Notes: generated by a model not told the origin, from the sequence alone. 50,942 nucleotides of DNA from Polaromonas sp. (GCA_021737975.1 JAIPCZ010000015.1:1-50942), one strand, 5' to 3'; positions 40,826 to 49,249 are shown, numbered from the stretch's first letter. Program-made: numbers and translations.

Positions 40826-42598
40826 TCAGCTCCTTGGACCGGCGTTTGCCGGGTCAGATGCCAGCCAGGCGGGTAACTTGCCGCTGGCCTGACCCGTGCA
40901 GGCGGCCTCGGCACAGTCGGCCAGAGAACCGAAGTGCACCTGACGCCCGGTAAGTCCTGGGGCGTAATGCGCATATTTGCCCGAGTTGGTCATGATGACC
41001 CGGGCCGCGATTGGCACCACGGGTTCCTCCAGCATGCACCAGCAGGTGTCGGTGATCACATTCACGCCAAAGGCCGTGAGCACGGCCAGGTCGCCATGGC
41101 GCTCGGCTTTGACGCTGACCGCGCGGCCGAGGGTCAGCACGATGGCGGTGTCCGGGTGGTGCTGGCGGCCCCTCAGGGGCATTGCCAGCGCATGGCACTC
41201 GGTCTCCGAGAAATGCGGGTTGCCCAGTGCCACCAGATCGACCCGCTGCTCAGCCGCGCTGTCAAGCTCGCGCCAGGCTTGCCTGAGTTCACCCAGCGTC
41301 AGGTGGTGCTCGACCTCGGGCGGCAGGCCGGCCAGCGCCGCCTGCGCGCTTGGGGCTTCTGGCGTGACATTGACAATATGAAACATGGGGGCGGCGCTGG
41401 TGGTGGCAAAGGCCGCGCCAAATGCCTTGAGATCATCCAGGCTTGGCTTGGCCGACTCCAGACCGCAGATCACCGGAATTCGCGCACCGGCCAACAGGCC
41501 GACCTGGTAACCCAGCAGCGGGTAGAAGGCGTCGTCCGGCGCCGCCGGCAACACCGGCAATTGCACCAGCAGGGTGGCGCGCCGGTTTTCGACCAGGTGG
41601 CAGCCGGCCTTGGGCGCGCGCCCGATGAGGGCAATACAAATGTCGAGAAAATCGGCGTATTTGGCGGTGTGCGCGCCAAGCACACTGTTGGCATAAACCA
41701 CCGCATTGGACTCGGCCCAGACGATTTCCTCGCCGGCCTTCGGAGCGCTGTCGAGCAAATAGGGCGCGCAGGTAAAACTGGGCTGGGAGCCCATGTCGAC
41801 ATAGGCTTGCGCCAAGGCGCTGGCAGGTTCGCCAAAGGCCGGGTCGATGCCCAGCGCGCGCCAGCGCCGCTGGTCGACCGAGATGGCGTTCAGCGTGGTC
41901 GGAATCTTGACTTTGCCGCCCCAGTCGCGCAACTGGCAGGCAAAGCGCAGGCTGGCTGATCCGGTATAGATGCAGCCGTCGATGTGCGCCTGCACCACGT
42001 CGATCAACTCGGTCGCACCCTGCAGTTGGGCCATGCGCAAAACGATTTGCAGGGCAACCTGTCGTGCCCTGCCTTCACCGCCATCCAGGATTGCCTGGTC
42101 AGCGGGGCTCAAGTGAATCCCATGGGGGCTTGCCCGTGAAGCCGCCGGGCTTTCGGGCGCCGCCACAGGCAGCGCGTCGGGCGGTCCGGGCTCGCTTGTG
42201 GCGGTCAGTTGCCCGTCGGCTTGCAGGCTGACCCACTGCGCGCCGCGCAACTGGGCAAAACCCTCGGCGCCCACGCTGACGACCGGCAGTTGATGACCAA
42301 ACACCAGCTCGGCCACGATGGCGCCCAGCGCCAGGATTTCATCGGGCTGCTCCAGCACCAGCGCGGCGGGACCATGCCCGTTGAGGATGATCTCCATCAG
42401 CACGCTGCTGCCGGTGCATGAGCCGCGGCCACTGGGAATCGCCAGCACCTGGCCTGCGATCACTTGTCCGCTCAGCGGGTGATGGCGATCGATCACCTCT
42501 CCGGTCGCCGGATGGACACCGCCCCAGAAACTCAAAGGGGTGTCGCTGTAAAGCAAGGGCCCCTGCGCAGAGCCACCCGTGAGCTGACAAGCGATCAT
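40826..42598 (-). CDS. Aconitase X, likely cis-3-hydroxy-L-proline dehydratase
   Basis: A 590-residue fused aconitase X. The small-subunit-like part comes first (~1-145: PLSFWGGVHPATGEVID, IPSGRGSCTGSSVLMEIILN in two pieces, EPDEILALGAIVAEL-like), then the large part (~165-565: GEGRARQVALQIV, AHIDGCIYTG, GSQPSFTCAPYLL, WAESNAVVYANSVLGA, VITDTCWCML, TNSGKYAHYAPGL). Cysteines in DGCIYTG, TCAPYLL and DTCWCM are candidates for binding an iron-sulfur cluster. Characterised bacterial AcnX proteins dehydrate cis-3-hydroxy-L-proline to 1-pyrroline-2-carboxylate, which fits the adjoining reductase. Start ATG 42598, 11 bases after the binding-protein gene; the frame to 42661 is an artefact. Confidence 0.85.
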   Translation of the reverse strand: MIACQLTGGSAQGPLLYSDTPLSFWGGVHPATGEVIDRHHPLSGQVIAGQVLAIPSGRGSCTGSSVLMEIILNGHGPAALVLEQPDEILALGAIVAELVFGHQLPVVSVGAEGFAQLRGAQWVSLQADGQLTATSEPGPPDALPVAAPESPAASRASPHGIHLSPADQAILDGGEGRARQVALQIVLRMAQLQGATELIDVVQAHIDGCIYTGSASLRFACQLRDWGGKVKIPTTLNAISVDQRRWRALGIDPAFGEPASALAQAYVDMGSQPSFTCAPYLLDSAPKAGEEIVWAESNAVVYANSVLGAHTAKYADFLDICIALIGRAPKAGCHLVENRRATLLVQLPVLPAAPDDAFYPLLGYQVGLLAGARIPVICGLESAKPSLDDLKAFGAAFATTSAAPMFHIVNVTPEAPSAQAALAGLPPEVEHHLTLGELRQAWRELDSAAEQRVDLVALGNPHFSETECHALAMPLRGRQHHPDTAIVLTLGRAVSVKAERHGDLAVLTAFGVNVITDTCWCMLEEPVVPIAARVIMTNSGKYAHYAPGLTGRQVHFGSLADCAEAACTGQASGKLPAWLASDPANAGPRS

Positions 42599-42609
42599 GC
42601 TTGGGCTGA

Positions 42610-43425
42610 TCAGTAGTAGACGCCCGGCACCATCAGGTCTGGCGGCGTGCCACCGACCCATTTTTGATACAACTCGGCATAACGACCGGTGCGCACCTGC
42701 TGGTTGACAAACAAGTTCAGGTAGTTGACCAGGCCGTATTCGCTGCGCTTGGCCACCAGCGAAACATAGTCGATGGTGTAGGGCGCCAGGCCGGCAACTT
42801 TAAGACCCTTGTATTTGCCCGACTTGATCGACGCAAAGGCAACGGTGGACGTCACGACGGTGGCGTCGATATGACCCTGGCTCACGGCGAGAATGGTGTC
42901 AGCCTGCGTTTGATAAGCGCGGAAAGTGCCCTTGGGGTCCTTCCATGCCTTCACGTCCTTTTCCAGGGCGAGGGCCTCGTAGGAACTGACCGTGTTGCCA
43001 ACGGGGCGGCCCTTCAGGTCTTTGTAGCTGTTGATTTTCTTGTCGTCGCGCGTCAGCACCACCATGGTGAAAGCAAAGTAGGGAATCGACATGCCCACGG
43101 TCTTGGCGCGCTCGAGAGTGTCGGAAGTGGAGCCGACAACCACATCCACCCGGTTGGAAACCAGTGCCGGAATGCGGTCGGCAAACGGTGTTTCGACCAC
43201 CTCGGGCTTGACGCCCAGCACCTTGGCCAGGTCGCTGCAATAGTCAACGTCGAAACCAATCGGGTTGTTGCTCGCGTCGCGTGAGCCCATGGGCGGGAAG
43301 TCCAGCACAACGGCGCAGCGCAGCTTGCCTGATTCGATGATGCTGTCGAGTTTGTCGGCCGACGCCTGCGTCGCGTACAAGCCGAGTGTGCAGGCGGCTG
43401 CCAGGGCTAGAGTTTTCAGTTTCAT
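42610..43425 (-). CDS. Amino acid ABC transporter periplasmic binding protein
   Basis: A 271-residue SBP_bac_3 family protein. The signal peptide (MKLKTLALAAACTLGLYATQ-ASA) ends near residue 24, and the mature part starts DKLDSIIESGKLRCAVV. The ligand-binding segments LDFPPMGSRDASNNPIGFDV, then VDVVVGSTSDTLERAKTVGMS and GRPVGNTVSSYEAL are typical of polar amino acid receptors. AAAGG lies 7 bases before ATG 43425. With its AcnX neighbour and the permeases it is the receptor of the probable hydroxyproline importer. Confidence 0.9.
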   Translation of the reverse strand: MKLKTLALAAACTLGLYATQASADKLDSIIESGKLRCAVVLDFPPMGSRDASNNPIGFDVDYCSDLAKVLGVKPEVVETPFADRIPALVSNRVDVVVGSTSDTLERAKTVGMSIPYFAFTMVVLTRDDKKINSYKDLKGRPVGNTVSSYEALALEKDVKAWKDPKGTFRAYQTQADTILAVSQGHIDATVVTSTVAFASIKSGKYKGLKVAGLAPYTIDYVSLVAKRSEYGLVNYLNLFVNQQVRTGRYAELYQKWVGGTPPDLMVPGVYY

Positions 43426-43476
43426 AGTAAACACCTTTAAGTTGTGAAACACGGAGGGGACCAGGGGCGCGCGAAG

Positions 43477-43500
43477 GCGAGATCTCAGTCGAGATCGCGC
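43477..43500 (-). repeat. Intercistronic hairpin between deaminase and binding-protein genes
   Basis: GCGAGATCTC pairs with GAGATCGCGC around AGTC with one mismatch. It stands just after the deaminase stop codon (43506). No T run follows, so it probably protects the upstream mRNA or adjusts expression of the binding protein, which is usually needed in excess. Confidence 0.45.
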
Positions 43501-43505
43501 AATGC

Positions 43506-44420
43506 TCAGGGAACAGACTGGTACTGAACAGGCCGTGTTGCCAGGGCCTTCTTGACGACAGTCTCGATAAATTCACGCTCGGCGCCGACCAGCGGCAGGC
43601 GGGGGCGGCGCATGTGCTCGGTGCTGACACCGGCCACCACATCGATGAGCTTGAGGTTTTGCACCAGCTTGGTGGAAACATCCAGGTGCAGCATGGGCGT
43701 CATCCACTGGTAGAGCTTGAGCGCCTCGGCAAACTTGCCGGCTTTCATCAGGTCATACAGCGCCACCGTCTCGCGCGGGAAAGTGCAACCCACACCGGCC
43801 AGCAGGCCGTCACAGCCCAAGGCCAGGCCCTCGTAGGCCAGGTCGTCCACGCCCAGGAACAGCTGGTAGCGGTTGCCCACGGTGTTGCGCAGGTCGGTGA
43901 TGCGGCGGATGTCGTCGCTGCTCTCCTTGATGGCGACCAGCCACTCGCAGTCGGCCAGTTCCAGCATGTGGGCCGGCTTGAGGTCGACCCGGTAGGCCAC
44001 CGGGTTGTTGTAGATCATGATGGGCTTTTGCGCGGCGTTTGCCATCGCGCGCACATTGGCCATGGCTTCACGCGCATCGGCCACATAAATGACCGAGGGC
44101 ATCACCATGAAGCCGGCCACACCCAGCGCATTTGCGCCCTCGATGTAGCGCAGCGCCTCGCGTGTGCTGGTCTCCGAGACGTTGGCGAGCACCGGGACAC
44201 GGCCCGCGCTGGCTTCCAGGGCGATCTTGGCGACCTGGAGTTTTTCTTCGAGAGTGAGTGTGCTGGCTTCGCCGAGCGAGCCGCAGGTCACGAGGCCATG
44301 GATGCCGTTGCGGATCTGGAAATCGATGTGGCGCCCGGTGCCCTCGGCGTCGATGCTTTCATCGGCGTGGAACTTGGTGGTGATGGCCGGAAAGATGCCT
44401 TGCCAGCGGGGGTTGTTCAT
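43506..44420 (-). CDS. DapA-family deaminase, likely 1-pyrroline-4-hydroxy-2-carboxylate deaminase
   Basis: A 304-residue class I aldolase-fold protein of the dihydrodipicolinate synthase/N-acetylneuraminate lyase family. The Schiff-base Lys165 is in WLVAIKESSDD, Tyr137 in MIYNNP, and the loop LVTCGSLGEASTL occupies residues 43-55. In hydroxyproline pathways the DapA-like enzyme dehydrates and deaminates 1-pyrroline-4-hydroxy-2-carboxylate to alpha-ketoglutarate semialdehyde. The strong site AAGGAGT precedes ATG 44420. It is the first gene of the hydroxyproline transcript, with a palindromic AT-rich promoter region upstream. Its first ~20 codons and upstream DNA recur in degraded form at 49134-49275. 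Confidence 0.85.
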   Translation of the reverse strand: MNNPRWQGIFPAITTKFHADESIDAEGTGRHIDFQIRNGIHGLVTCGSLGEASTLTLEEKLQVAKIALEASAGRVPVLANVSETSTREALRYIEGANALGVAGFMVMPSVIYVADAREAMANVRAMANAAQKPIMIYNNPVAYRVDLKPAHMLELADCEWLVAIKESSDDIRRITDLRNTVGNRYQLFLGVDDLAYEGLALGCDGLLAGVGCTFPRETVALYDLMKAGKFAEALKLYQWMTPMLHLDVSTKLVQNLKLIDVVAGVSTEHMRRPRLPLVGAEREFIETVVKKALATRPVQYQSVP

Positions 44421-44462
44421 GCGGGACTCCTTGAATGGGGTGAGGGGGAAACGATTGACTCA

Positions 44463-44505
44463 GGATATGTTGTAAATATATTTAACGTCGAAAAAAAACA
44501 TATCC
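44463..44505 (-). promoter_or_regulatory. Palindromic AT-rich operator/promoter of the hydroxyproline operon
   Basis: GGATATGTT (44463-44471) and its exact complement AACATATCC (44497-44505) flank 25 bases that include a perfect 12-base palindrome TAAATATATTTA (44473-44484). It lies 43 bases upstream of the deaminase start, in the proper place for a promoter. The core AAATATATT..CAACATAT (minus strand) occurs again at 49250-49270 in front of the phosphatase operon. The GntR/FCD protein encoded at the end of the cluster is the most likely binder. Confidence 0.6.
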
Positions 44506-44541
44506 GTGTTAACCACTAGCCTTGAAATATGTTTGAAAGAC

Positions 44542-44569
44542 ACGCAAAAGACATGCCAGTCTTTTGCGT
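44542..44569 (-). terminator. Probable terminator of the phosphatase/ABC operon
   Basis: A perfect 11-base-pair stem ACGCAAAAGAC / GTCTTTTGCGT with a 6-base loop lies 26 bases after the binding-protein stop at 44596. The T run on the minus strand is poor (TGTCTTTC), so termination may be incomplete and transcription could run into the hydroxyproline operon. Confidence 0.55.
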
Positions 44570-44595
44570 TCACGGCCCGGTTTGGTGCTGCGTGT

Positions 44596-45591
44596 TCAGG
44601 TTTTTGCTGCCACGGCCGCAGTCCACTCCTCGAGGAATTCCTTGCGCCGGGCTGCTGCCTCGGTCTCGTTGATGGCAAACACCTTGACCGACGCGAGGTT
44701 GGGCAGTTCGGCATACTGGCTCACGTCGATGTCGCTGCGGCTCGGACGGCGGAAGGCGTTCTCCAGCAGCGCGATCTGCACTTCCTTGGAGATGATGTGG
44801 TCAAACGCGCGCCGTGCCAAGTCACCATTGGGTGCGTTCTTGCCCAACACCAGGAACTCGGGGGTGCTGAACGTGCCATCTTCCGGATACAGCAAGCGAA
44901 TTTCCTTCTGCCCGCCCGCCACGTAGGCATAGGCGTTGGCTTCGAAGGTCAAGCCCACGGCATATTCGCCCTGCGCCACGGCGCGCAACACGGTGGCTGC
45001 GGCGCTGGTGACCACCACGTTGTTGGCCAGTTGGCGCAGCCCCTGCGCGCCCAGCATCTGCTTGACACCCCACAAAATGGTGTAGGCGGTGGAACTGTTG
45101 GCCGGGTCGGCGATGATGATCTTGCCTTTCCAGCGCGGGTCGAGCATGTCCTTCCAGACCTTGGGCTCGGCGTTGCCACCCAGGTGTTTGCGGTTGACCA
45201 TGGCCGTGACCAGATGGACGTTGGAAGCGGTCCATAAATTGTTCGGCTCGGCCAGCGCAGCCGGGATGCTGGCCGCCTCCGGCGAACGGTAGGGTTCGAA
45301 CAAATGTTTGAAGGCGCCCAGGGTGTTGGCGCTCGAACTCCAGAACAGATCAGCCTGCGGTGCCGACAGCTCGGTTTCCATCCGCTTGAGCAACACGCCG
45401 CTGCCGCCGGTGACGAAATTGAACTTCAGGTTGGGCAGCTTGGTGCGCGCCACGTCGGTGATCGATTGCACGGCCTGCTGGTTGTTGGAGGTATAGACCA
45501 CCACGTTGCCTGAAGTCTGCGCAAACAGCGGACTTGCGGCGGTGGCGCCCATGGCTGCCAGAAACTGGCGACGGTCGAAGGGGAATTGCAT
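44596..45591 (-). CDS. ABC transporter periplasmic binding protein (ferric iron/sugar-phosphate/phosphonate type)
   Basis: A 331-residue SBP of the Fbp/AfuA/PhnS class. A Tat-like signal (DRRQFLAAMGATAASPLFAQ) begins at residue 5, and the mature part opens VVVYTSNNQQAV. Recognisable parts are FVTGGSGVLLKRMETE, ADLFWSSSANTLGAF, WKDMLDPRWKGKIIIADPANSS and EGEYAVGLTFEANAY-like AQGEYAVGLTFEANAY. This class is commonly annotated as iron-binding but includes sugar-phosphate and 2-aminoethylphosphonate receptors. A phosphatase is encoded in the same operon, so a phosphorylated ligand is more likely. GGAG precedes ATG 45591; the frame to 45687 overlaps the permease and is not coding. Confidence 0.85.
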   Translation of the reverse strand: MQFPFDRRQFLAAMGATAASPLFAQTSGNVVVYTSNNQQAVQSITDVARTKLPNLKFNFVTGGSGVLLKRMETELSAPQADLFWSSSANTLGAFKHLFEPYRSPEAASIPAALAEPNNLWTASNVHLVTAMVNRKHLGGNAEPKVWKDMLDPRWKGKIIIADPANSSTAYTILWGVKQMLGAQGLRQLANNVVVTSAAATVLRAVAQGEYAVGLTFEANAYAYVAGGQKEIRLLYPEDGTFSTPEFLVLGKNAPNGDLARRAFDHIISKEVQIALLENAFRRPSRSDIDVSQYAELPNLASVKVFAINETEAAARRKEFLEEWTAAVAAKT

Positions 45592-45643
45592 GATGATCTC
45601 CGTTTGGGGTTGTGGTTGGGGAAAGTGGTGACGGGGCTCCTGC

Positions 45644-47290
45644 TCAGCGCGATGCAAAGACATCGATCTTGAACACGGTGGTGGCAATCAGGATGGGTAC
45701 CAGGATGATGGTGAGCAGCACCAGTCCGTAGGCCGAAGCCTGAGCCATGAGATTGGAGTCGATCAGGCGGAATATCTGGATCGGCAGTGTCTCCTGTCCC
45801 GCCGAATACACCACCACGGAGGCACTCAGCTCGGCCACGGTCGTGGTCCACACCAGCACGCCGGCCGCTGCGATCGACGGCACCATGAGCGGCAGCACCG
45901 CCTTGAACAGCGTCTGCAGCGGCGGCACGCCCAGGCTCACGGAAGCGTCCTCGATCGAATCGGGAATGTTGTACAGCGTCGATGACGCATTGCGAATGCC
46001 GAACGGCAGCCTGCGGATCAGGTAGGCCAGGATGATGATGCCCGCTGTTCCCGCCAGCGGCAGCCAGCTGCCCCGAAACGACATCACCAGGCCGATGCCC
46101 AGCACCGTGCCCGACAAGGCCAGCGGCAAGGCGCCCAGGTAGTCTATGGCCGGGGTGAGTGCGTTGCGTTTCTTGACGATCAGGAAGCCGACCAGGGTGC
46201 TGATCACCAGGCTCAGCAGCAGCGCCACGCCGGCGTACAGCAAGGTGTTGAGAATGGGGTCGGGCGCGCCGATCAGCACCCGCTCGAGGTTGGCCGTGGT
46301 CCACTCGCCCCAGCGCATCACCGGGCCACGCGCGCGGGTGAAGGCGCCGATCACCACCGTGACCAGCGGCAGCAGCGAGATCGCCACGATCACGCCCGCC
46401 ACTGCGGCCATCGCAACGGCGCGCACGCCGCCCACGCCCACCGGCCGGGTGCCGCGCCCCTGCACGATCTCAAACCGCCCGCGCGACAAAATCCAGCGCT
46501 GCAGGAACAAGACACAAGCGACGATGGCGATCGAGACACTGGCCAGCGTGCTTTGCATCACCGGATTGGCGCCCACCTCGGAGACAAAGCTCTGGTAAGT
46601 GAGCACCGACAGCAGGTTCACGCTGTGCCCCAGGATCATGGCCACGGCGAAGTTGCCCACCACCAGCGTGAAGACCAGAATGGAACTGGCAAGGATGGCC
46701 GGCGTCACCACGGGCAGCATCACTTTCAGCAGGGTCCGCCCCGGCGGCACACCCAGGCTCTGCGAGGCCTCCTCTAGTTGCCCGTCGAAGCCGCGGATCG
46801 CCGCCAGCGTGCCGATGTAGACATAGGTGTAGTAGATGAAAGTCATCACCGTGACCAGGCCCAGCCAGCCGTAGAAGGAGGGGATCTCGATGTCGTGGCC
46901 GCCAAGCCAGCGCGTCACGAAACCGTTGTTGCCCAGCACCATGAGCCAGGACTGCGCCGCGATCACCTCGGGAACGATGAGCGTGGTCATCGGCAGGATC
47001 GCGATCAGCGCCTTGCCGGGAAAAGAGAAGCGCGCGGTGAAGAAAGCCAGCGGCACGCCGATCAGTGTCGACGTCACCGTGACCGCCAGACCCAGCAGCA
47101 GCGTGTTGACCACGGCCGAGCGGTAGGTTGGATCGCTCACCAGAATGGCCCAGCCCGAACGCCCGTCCTGGCTGGCGGCCACACTGGACGCAATCACTCG
47201 GAACAGCGGGTAGAGCAGGAACAGGCAGAACATGGCAAGCACCAGGGCCGACAGCCAGAACCAGACCCGGTTGTGGCGCGGCCCGATCAT
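45644..47290 (-). CDS. ABC transporter permease with two fused permease halves
   Basis: A 548-residue FbpB/AfuB-type inner-membrane protein with about 12 helices. It is two permease units in one chain, each with a coupling motif: QLEEASQSLGVPPGRTLLK about residue 175 and SIEDASVSLGVPPLQTLFK about residue 455. It forms the whole channel alone and works with the ATPase whose stop codon overlaps its start by 4 bases. The substrate is set by the binding protein encoded 52 bases downstream. Confidence 0.9.
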   Translation of the reverse strand: MIGPRHNRVWFWLSALVLAMFCLFLLYPLFRVIASSVAASQDGRSGWAILVSDPTYRSAVVNTLLLGLAVTVTSTLIGVPLAFFTARFSFPGKALIAILPMTTLIVPEVIAAQSWLMVLGNNGFVTRWLGGHDIEIPSFYGWLGLVTVMTFIYYTYVYIGTLAAIRGFDGQLEEASQSLGVPPGRTLLKVMLPVVTPAILASSILVFTLVVGNFAVAMILGHSVNLLSVLTYQSFVSEVGANPVMQSTLASVSIAIVACVLFLQRWILSRGRFEIVQGRGTRPVGVGGVRAVAMAAVAGVIVAISLLPLVTVVIGAFTRARGPVMRWGEWTTANLERVLIGAPDPILNTLLYAGVALLLSLVISTLVGFLIVKKRNALTPAIDYLGALPLALSGTVLGIGLVMSFRGSWLPLAGTAGIIILAYLIRRLPFGIRNASSTLYNIPDSIEDASVSLGVPPLQTLFKAVLPLMVPSIAAAGVLVWTTTVAELSASVVVYSAGQETLPIQIFRLIDSNLMAQASAYGLVLLTIILVPILIATTVFKIDVFASR

Positions 47291-48354
47291 GCTGCCACCA
47301 CCCGTGTCTGCTGCGCGTCGAACCGCAGCAAGGCGTGTTCGCCCACCGCTGGCAGCACCTGGTGATCATCGGTTTCCACTCGCAGCACGGCACCGCCATC
47401 GAGCTCGACCGCATAAATGGTGCGCGCACCCAGGTACTGCCGGCGGCGGATGGTGCAGCGCAGCTGGTTGGACGCTGGCGCCCCGTCGGGCGACAGGAGG
47501 AGCATCTCGGGGCGCGCGATCAGCGCGGCGGTGCCCGCAGGCAGGGCCTCGGGCGCCAGGGCCTGCAGGGCCATGCCATGCAGGCGCACGTCGGCCAGGC
47601 TGTCGGCTGCGGCCGGGGCGGCCAGGCTGGCCTCGACGATGTTGGCAGCGCCCACAAAATCCGCGGCATAGGCGCTGCGGGGACGCGCGTACAGGTCTTG
47701 CGGCGTGCCCGACTGCTCCAGCCGGCCCTCGCGGATCAAGCCGATTCGGTCGGACATGGCCAGGGCCTCTTCCTGGTCGTGGGTGACCAGCACGGTGGTG
47801 ATGCCGATCTCTTTTTGCAGGTCGGAGATGGTCTCGCGCACCTGCACCCGGAGTTTGGCGTCCAGGTTGGACAGTGGCTCGTCCATCAGCAACACGGTCG
47901 GTTTGATGGCCAGCGCGCGGGCGAGCGCCACACGCTGGCGCTGCCCGCCCGACAAGGCGGCAGGCAGGCGGCTGGCGTATGCCCCCAGGCCGACACGCTC
48001 AAGGTACTCGCCCACCGTGCGCTGGATGGTGGCCGCATCGATCTTGCGCGCCCGCAGGCCATAGGCGACGTTGTCGAACACCGTCTTGTCGGGAAACAAG
48101 GCATAGTCCTGAAACACCATGCCCACGTCGCGCAGATGCGCAGGGAGATGGGTGACATCGCGCTCGCCGAAACGCAGCTTGCCCTGGCGCACCGGAATGA
48201 AGCCGGCAATCGTGCGCAGCAGCGTGGTCTTGCCGCAGCCACTGGGGCCCAGCAGCGTGTACAGGCTGCCGTCCTCGATGGTCAGGGAAAAGTCCCGGAT
48301 GACCGGGTCGGCGCCATAACCGACCGAGAGCTGGGAGATGGAAATTTGCGCCAT
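47287..48354 (-). CDS. ABC transporter ATPase (PotA/FbpC/AfuC type)
   Basis: A 355-residue ATPase. Walker A GPSGCGKTT, Q-loop VFQDYALFPDKTVFDNV, signature LSGGQRQRVALARAL, Walker B VLLMDEPLSNLD, switch VTHDQEEALAMSDRIGL. A C-terminal TOBE-type regulatory region (about 250-355, with ARPEMLLLSPDG) is typical of the CUT1/iron group. The start is ATG 48354, 13 bases after the phosphatase stop; the frame to 48426 overlaps the phosphatase gene. It overlaps the permease gene by 4 bases. Confidence 0.9.
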   Translation of the reverse strand: MAQISISQLSVGYGADPVIRDFSLTIEDGSLYTLLGPSGCGKTTLLRTIAGFIPVRQGKLRFGERDVTHLPAHLRDVGMVFQDYALFPDKTVFDNVAYGLRARKIDAATIQRTVGEYLERVGLGAYASRLPAALSGGQRQRVALARALAIKPTVLLMDEPLSNLDAKLRVQVRETISDLQKEIGITTVLVTHDQEEALAMSDRIGLIREGRLEQSGTPQDLYARPRSAYAADFVGAANIVEASLAAPAAADSLADVRLHGMALQALAPEALPAGTAALIARPEMLLLSPDGAPASNQLRCTIRRRQYLGARTIYAVELDGGAVLRVETDDHQVLPAVGEHALLRFDAQQTRVVAA

Positions 48355-48367
48355 GGTGGTCCTGCAT

Positions 48368-49159
48368 TCAGTCTGAAAAATGGTGCGCCTGGATGACGGC
48401 AAGGGCGGCCGCATGCCGGCGCGCATCCCCAGCGGCCAGCACGCGCGGCCCGCTGTTCAAGGTGATCGGCCGGCCGGCCCAATCGGTGATTGTTCCGCCA
48501 GCGCCGGTGACGATGGGCACGAAAGGCGCGTAGTCGTACACCTTCAATCCGGCATCGATGGCGACATCGGTCCGGCCCATGGCCAGCCGGCCATAAGCCA
48601 GTGCCGCCGTGCCGTAGATGCGCCAGGCGGTTTGTGCCGTGATCGCCTCCAGAGCGCGCTTCTCGTCGTTAGCGGTAAAAAAATCAGGGCTGCTCGCCGA
48701 CTGGATGGCGTCATGCAGGCCGGCGCCCAAACGTGTGTGGCAATCTTGCCCGTTGCAGGTGGTGCGCCTGTCGCTGGCGCCCACCCAGCGCGTGTGAATC
48801 GCCGGAAAATGCATGATGCCGATCACCGGGAGGCCGTGGTGCGAGAGCGAGATCAGGGTCGAGTACACCGGAATGCCGGCCACCAGTGCCATCGTGCCGT
48901 CGATCGGGTCCAGCGTCCAGACCCATTCGGCGTCGGCACGCGCGGGGCCGAATTCCTCACCCACAATGCCGTGGTCCGGATAGGCCGCCTCGATCTGCGC
49001 GCGCAGACGCACTTCGATGGCGAGGTCGAGTTCGGTGACAAAGGTCTTGTCCGCCTTCACCGTGGTTCCCAGCGGTGCCGTCGATCCGGCCTCGATCATG
49101 GCCGAGGCGATGTCGGCAAGACCGTTGGCGAAGTCAACGAACGGCGCAAGCGTCTGCAT
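48368..49159 (-). CDS. Inositol monophosphatase-family phosphatase (HisN-like)
   Basis: A 263-residue Mg-dependent phosphatase. Metal-binding motifs are GEEFG, WTLDPIDGTMALVAGIP and DAGLKVYDYAPFVPIVTGAGG, with DKTFVTELD upstream. The family includes inositol, histidinol, fructose-1,6-bis- and PAP phosphatases; the substrate cannot be told. There is no signal peptide, so it acts in the cytoplasm, perhaps on a phosphorylated solute brought in by the ABC transporter encoded next. The ATG at 49159 has no good ribosome binding site and lies inside a degraded second copy of the DapA-family gene start (49134-49211), so its 5' end was probably created by that rearrangement. Translation may depend on the relic's AAGGG site. 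Confidence 0.82.
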   Translation of the reverse strand: MQTLAPFVDFANGLADIASAMIEAGSTAPLGTTVKADKTFVTELDLAIEVRLRAQIEAAYPDHGIVGEEFGPARADAEWVWTLDPIDGTMALVAGIPVYSTLISLSHHGLPVIGIMHFPAIHTRWVGASDRRTTCNGQDCHTRLGAGLHDAIQSASSPDFFTANDEKRALEAITAQTAWRIYGTAALAYGRLAMGRTDVAIDAGLKVYDYAPFVPIVTGAGGTITDWAGRPITLNSGPRVLAAGDARRHAAALAVIQAHHFSD

Positions 49160-49211
49160 GGAACTTGGCGGTGATGGCCCTGGCGGCGGCTTGCCAGCGG
49201 GGGTGATTCAT
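49134..49211 (-). pseudogene. Relic of a second DapA-family (hydroxyproline deaminase) gene start
   Basis: From ATG 49211 the minus strand reads MNHPRWQAAARAITAKFHAD and ends at a TGA after 25 codons. The intact deaminase at 44420 begins MNNPRWQGIFPAITTKFHAD, so 14 of the first 20 residues match. At DNA level 49152-49221 matches 44361-44430 at 54 of 70 bases without gaps, and the resemblance continues into the upstream AT-rich promoter. AAGGG precedes the relic ATG. Homology stops where the phosphatase coding sequence begins, so this is a truncated duplicate whose body was lost. It may still be translated as a short leader that overlaps the phosphatase start by 26 bases. Confidence 0.75.
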
Positions 49212-49249
49212 GCGGGACCCTTTGCGGTAGGTGGGGCTTAAAAAGGATT

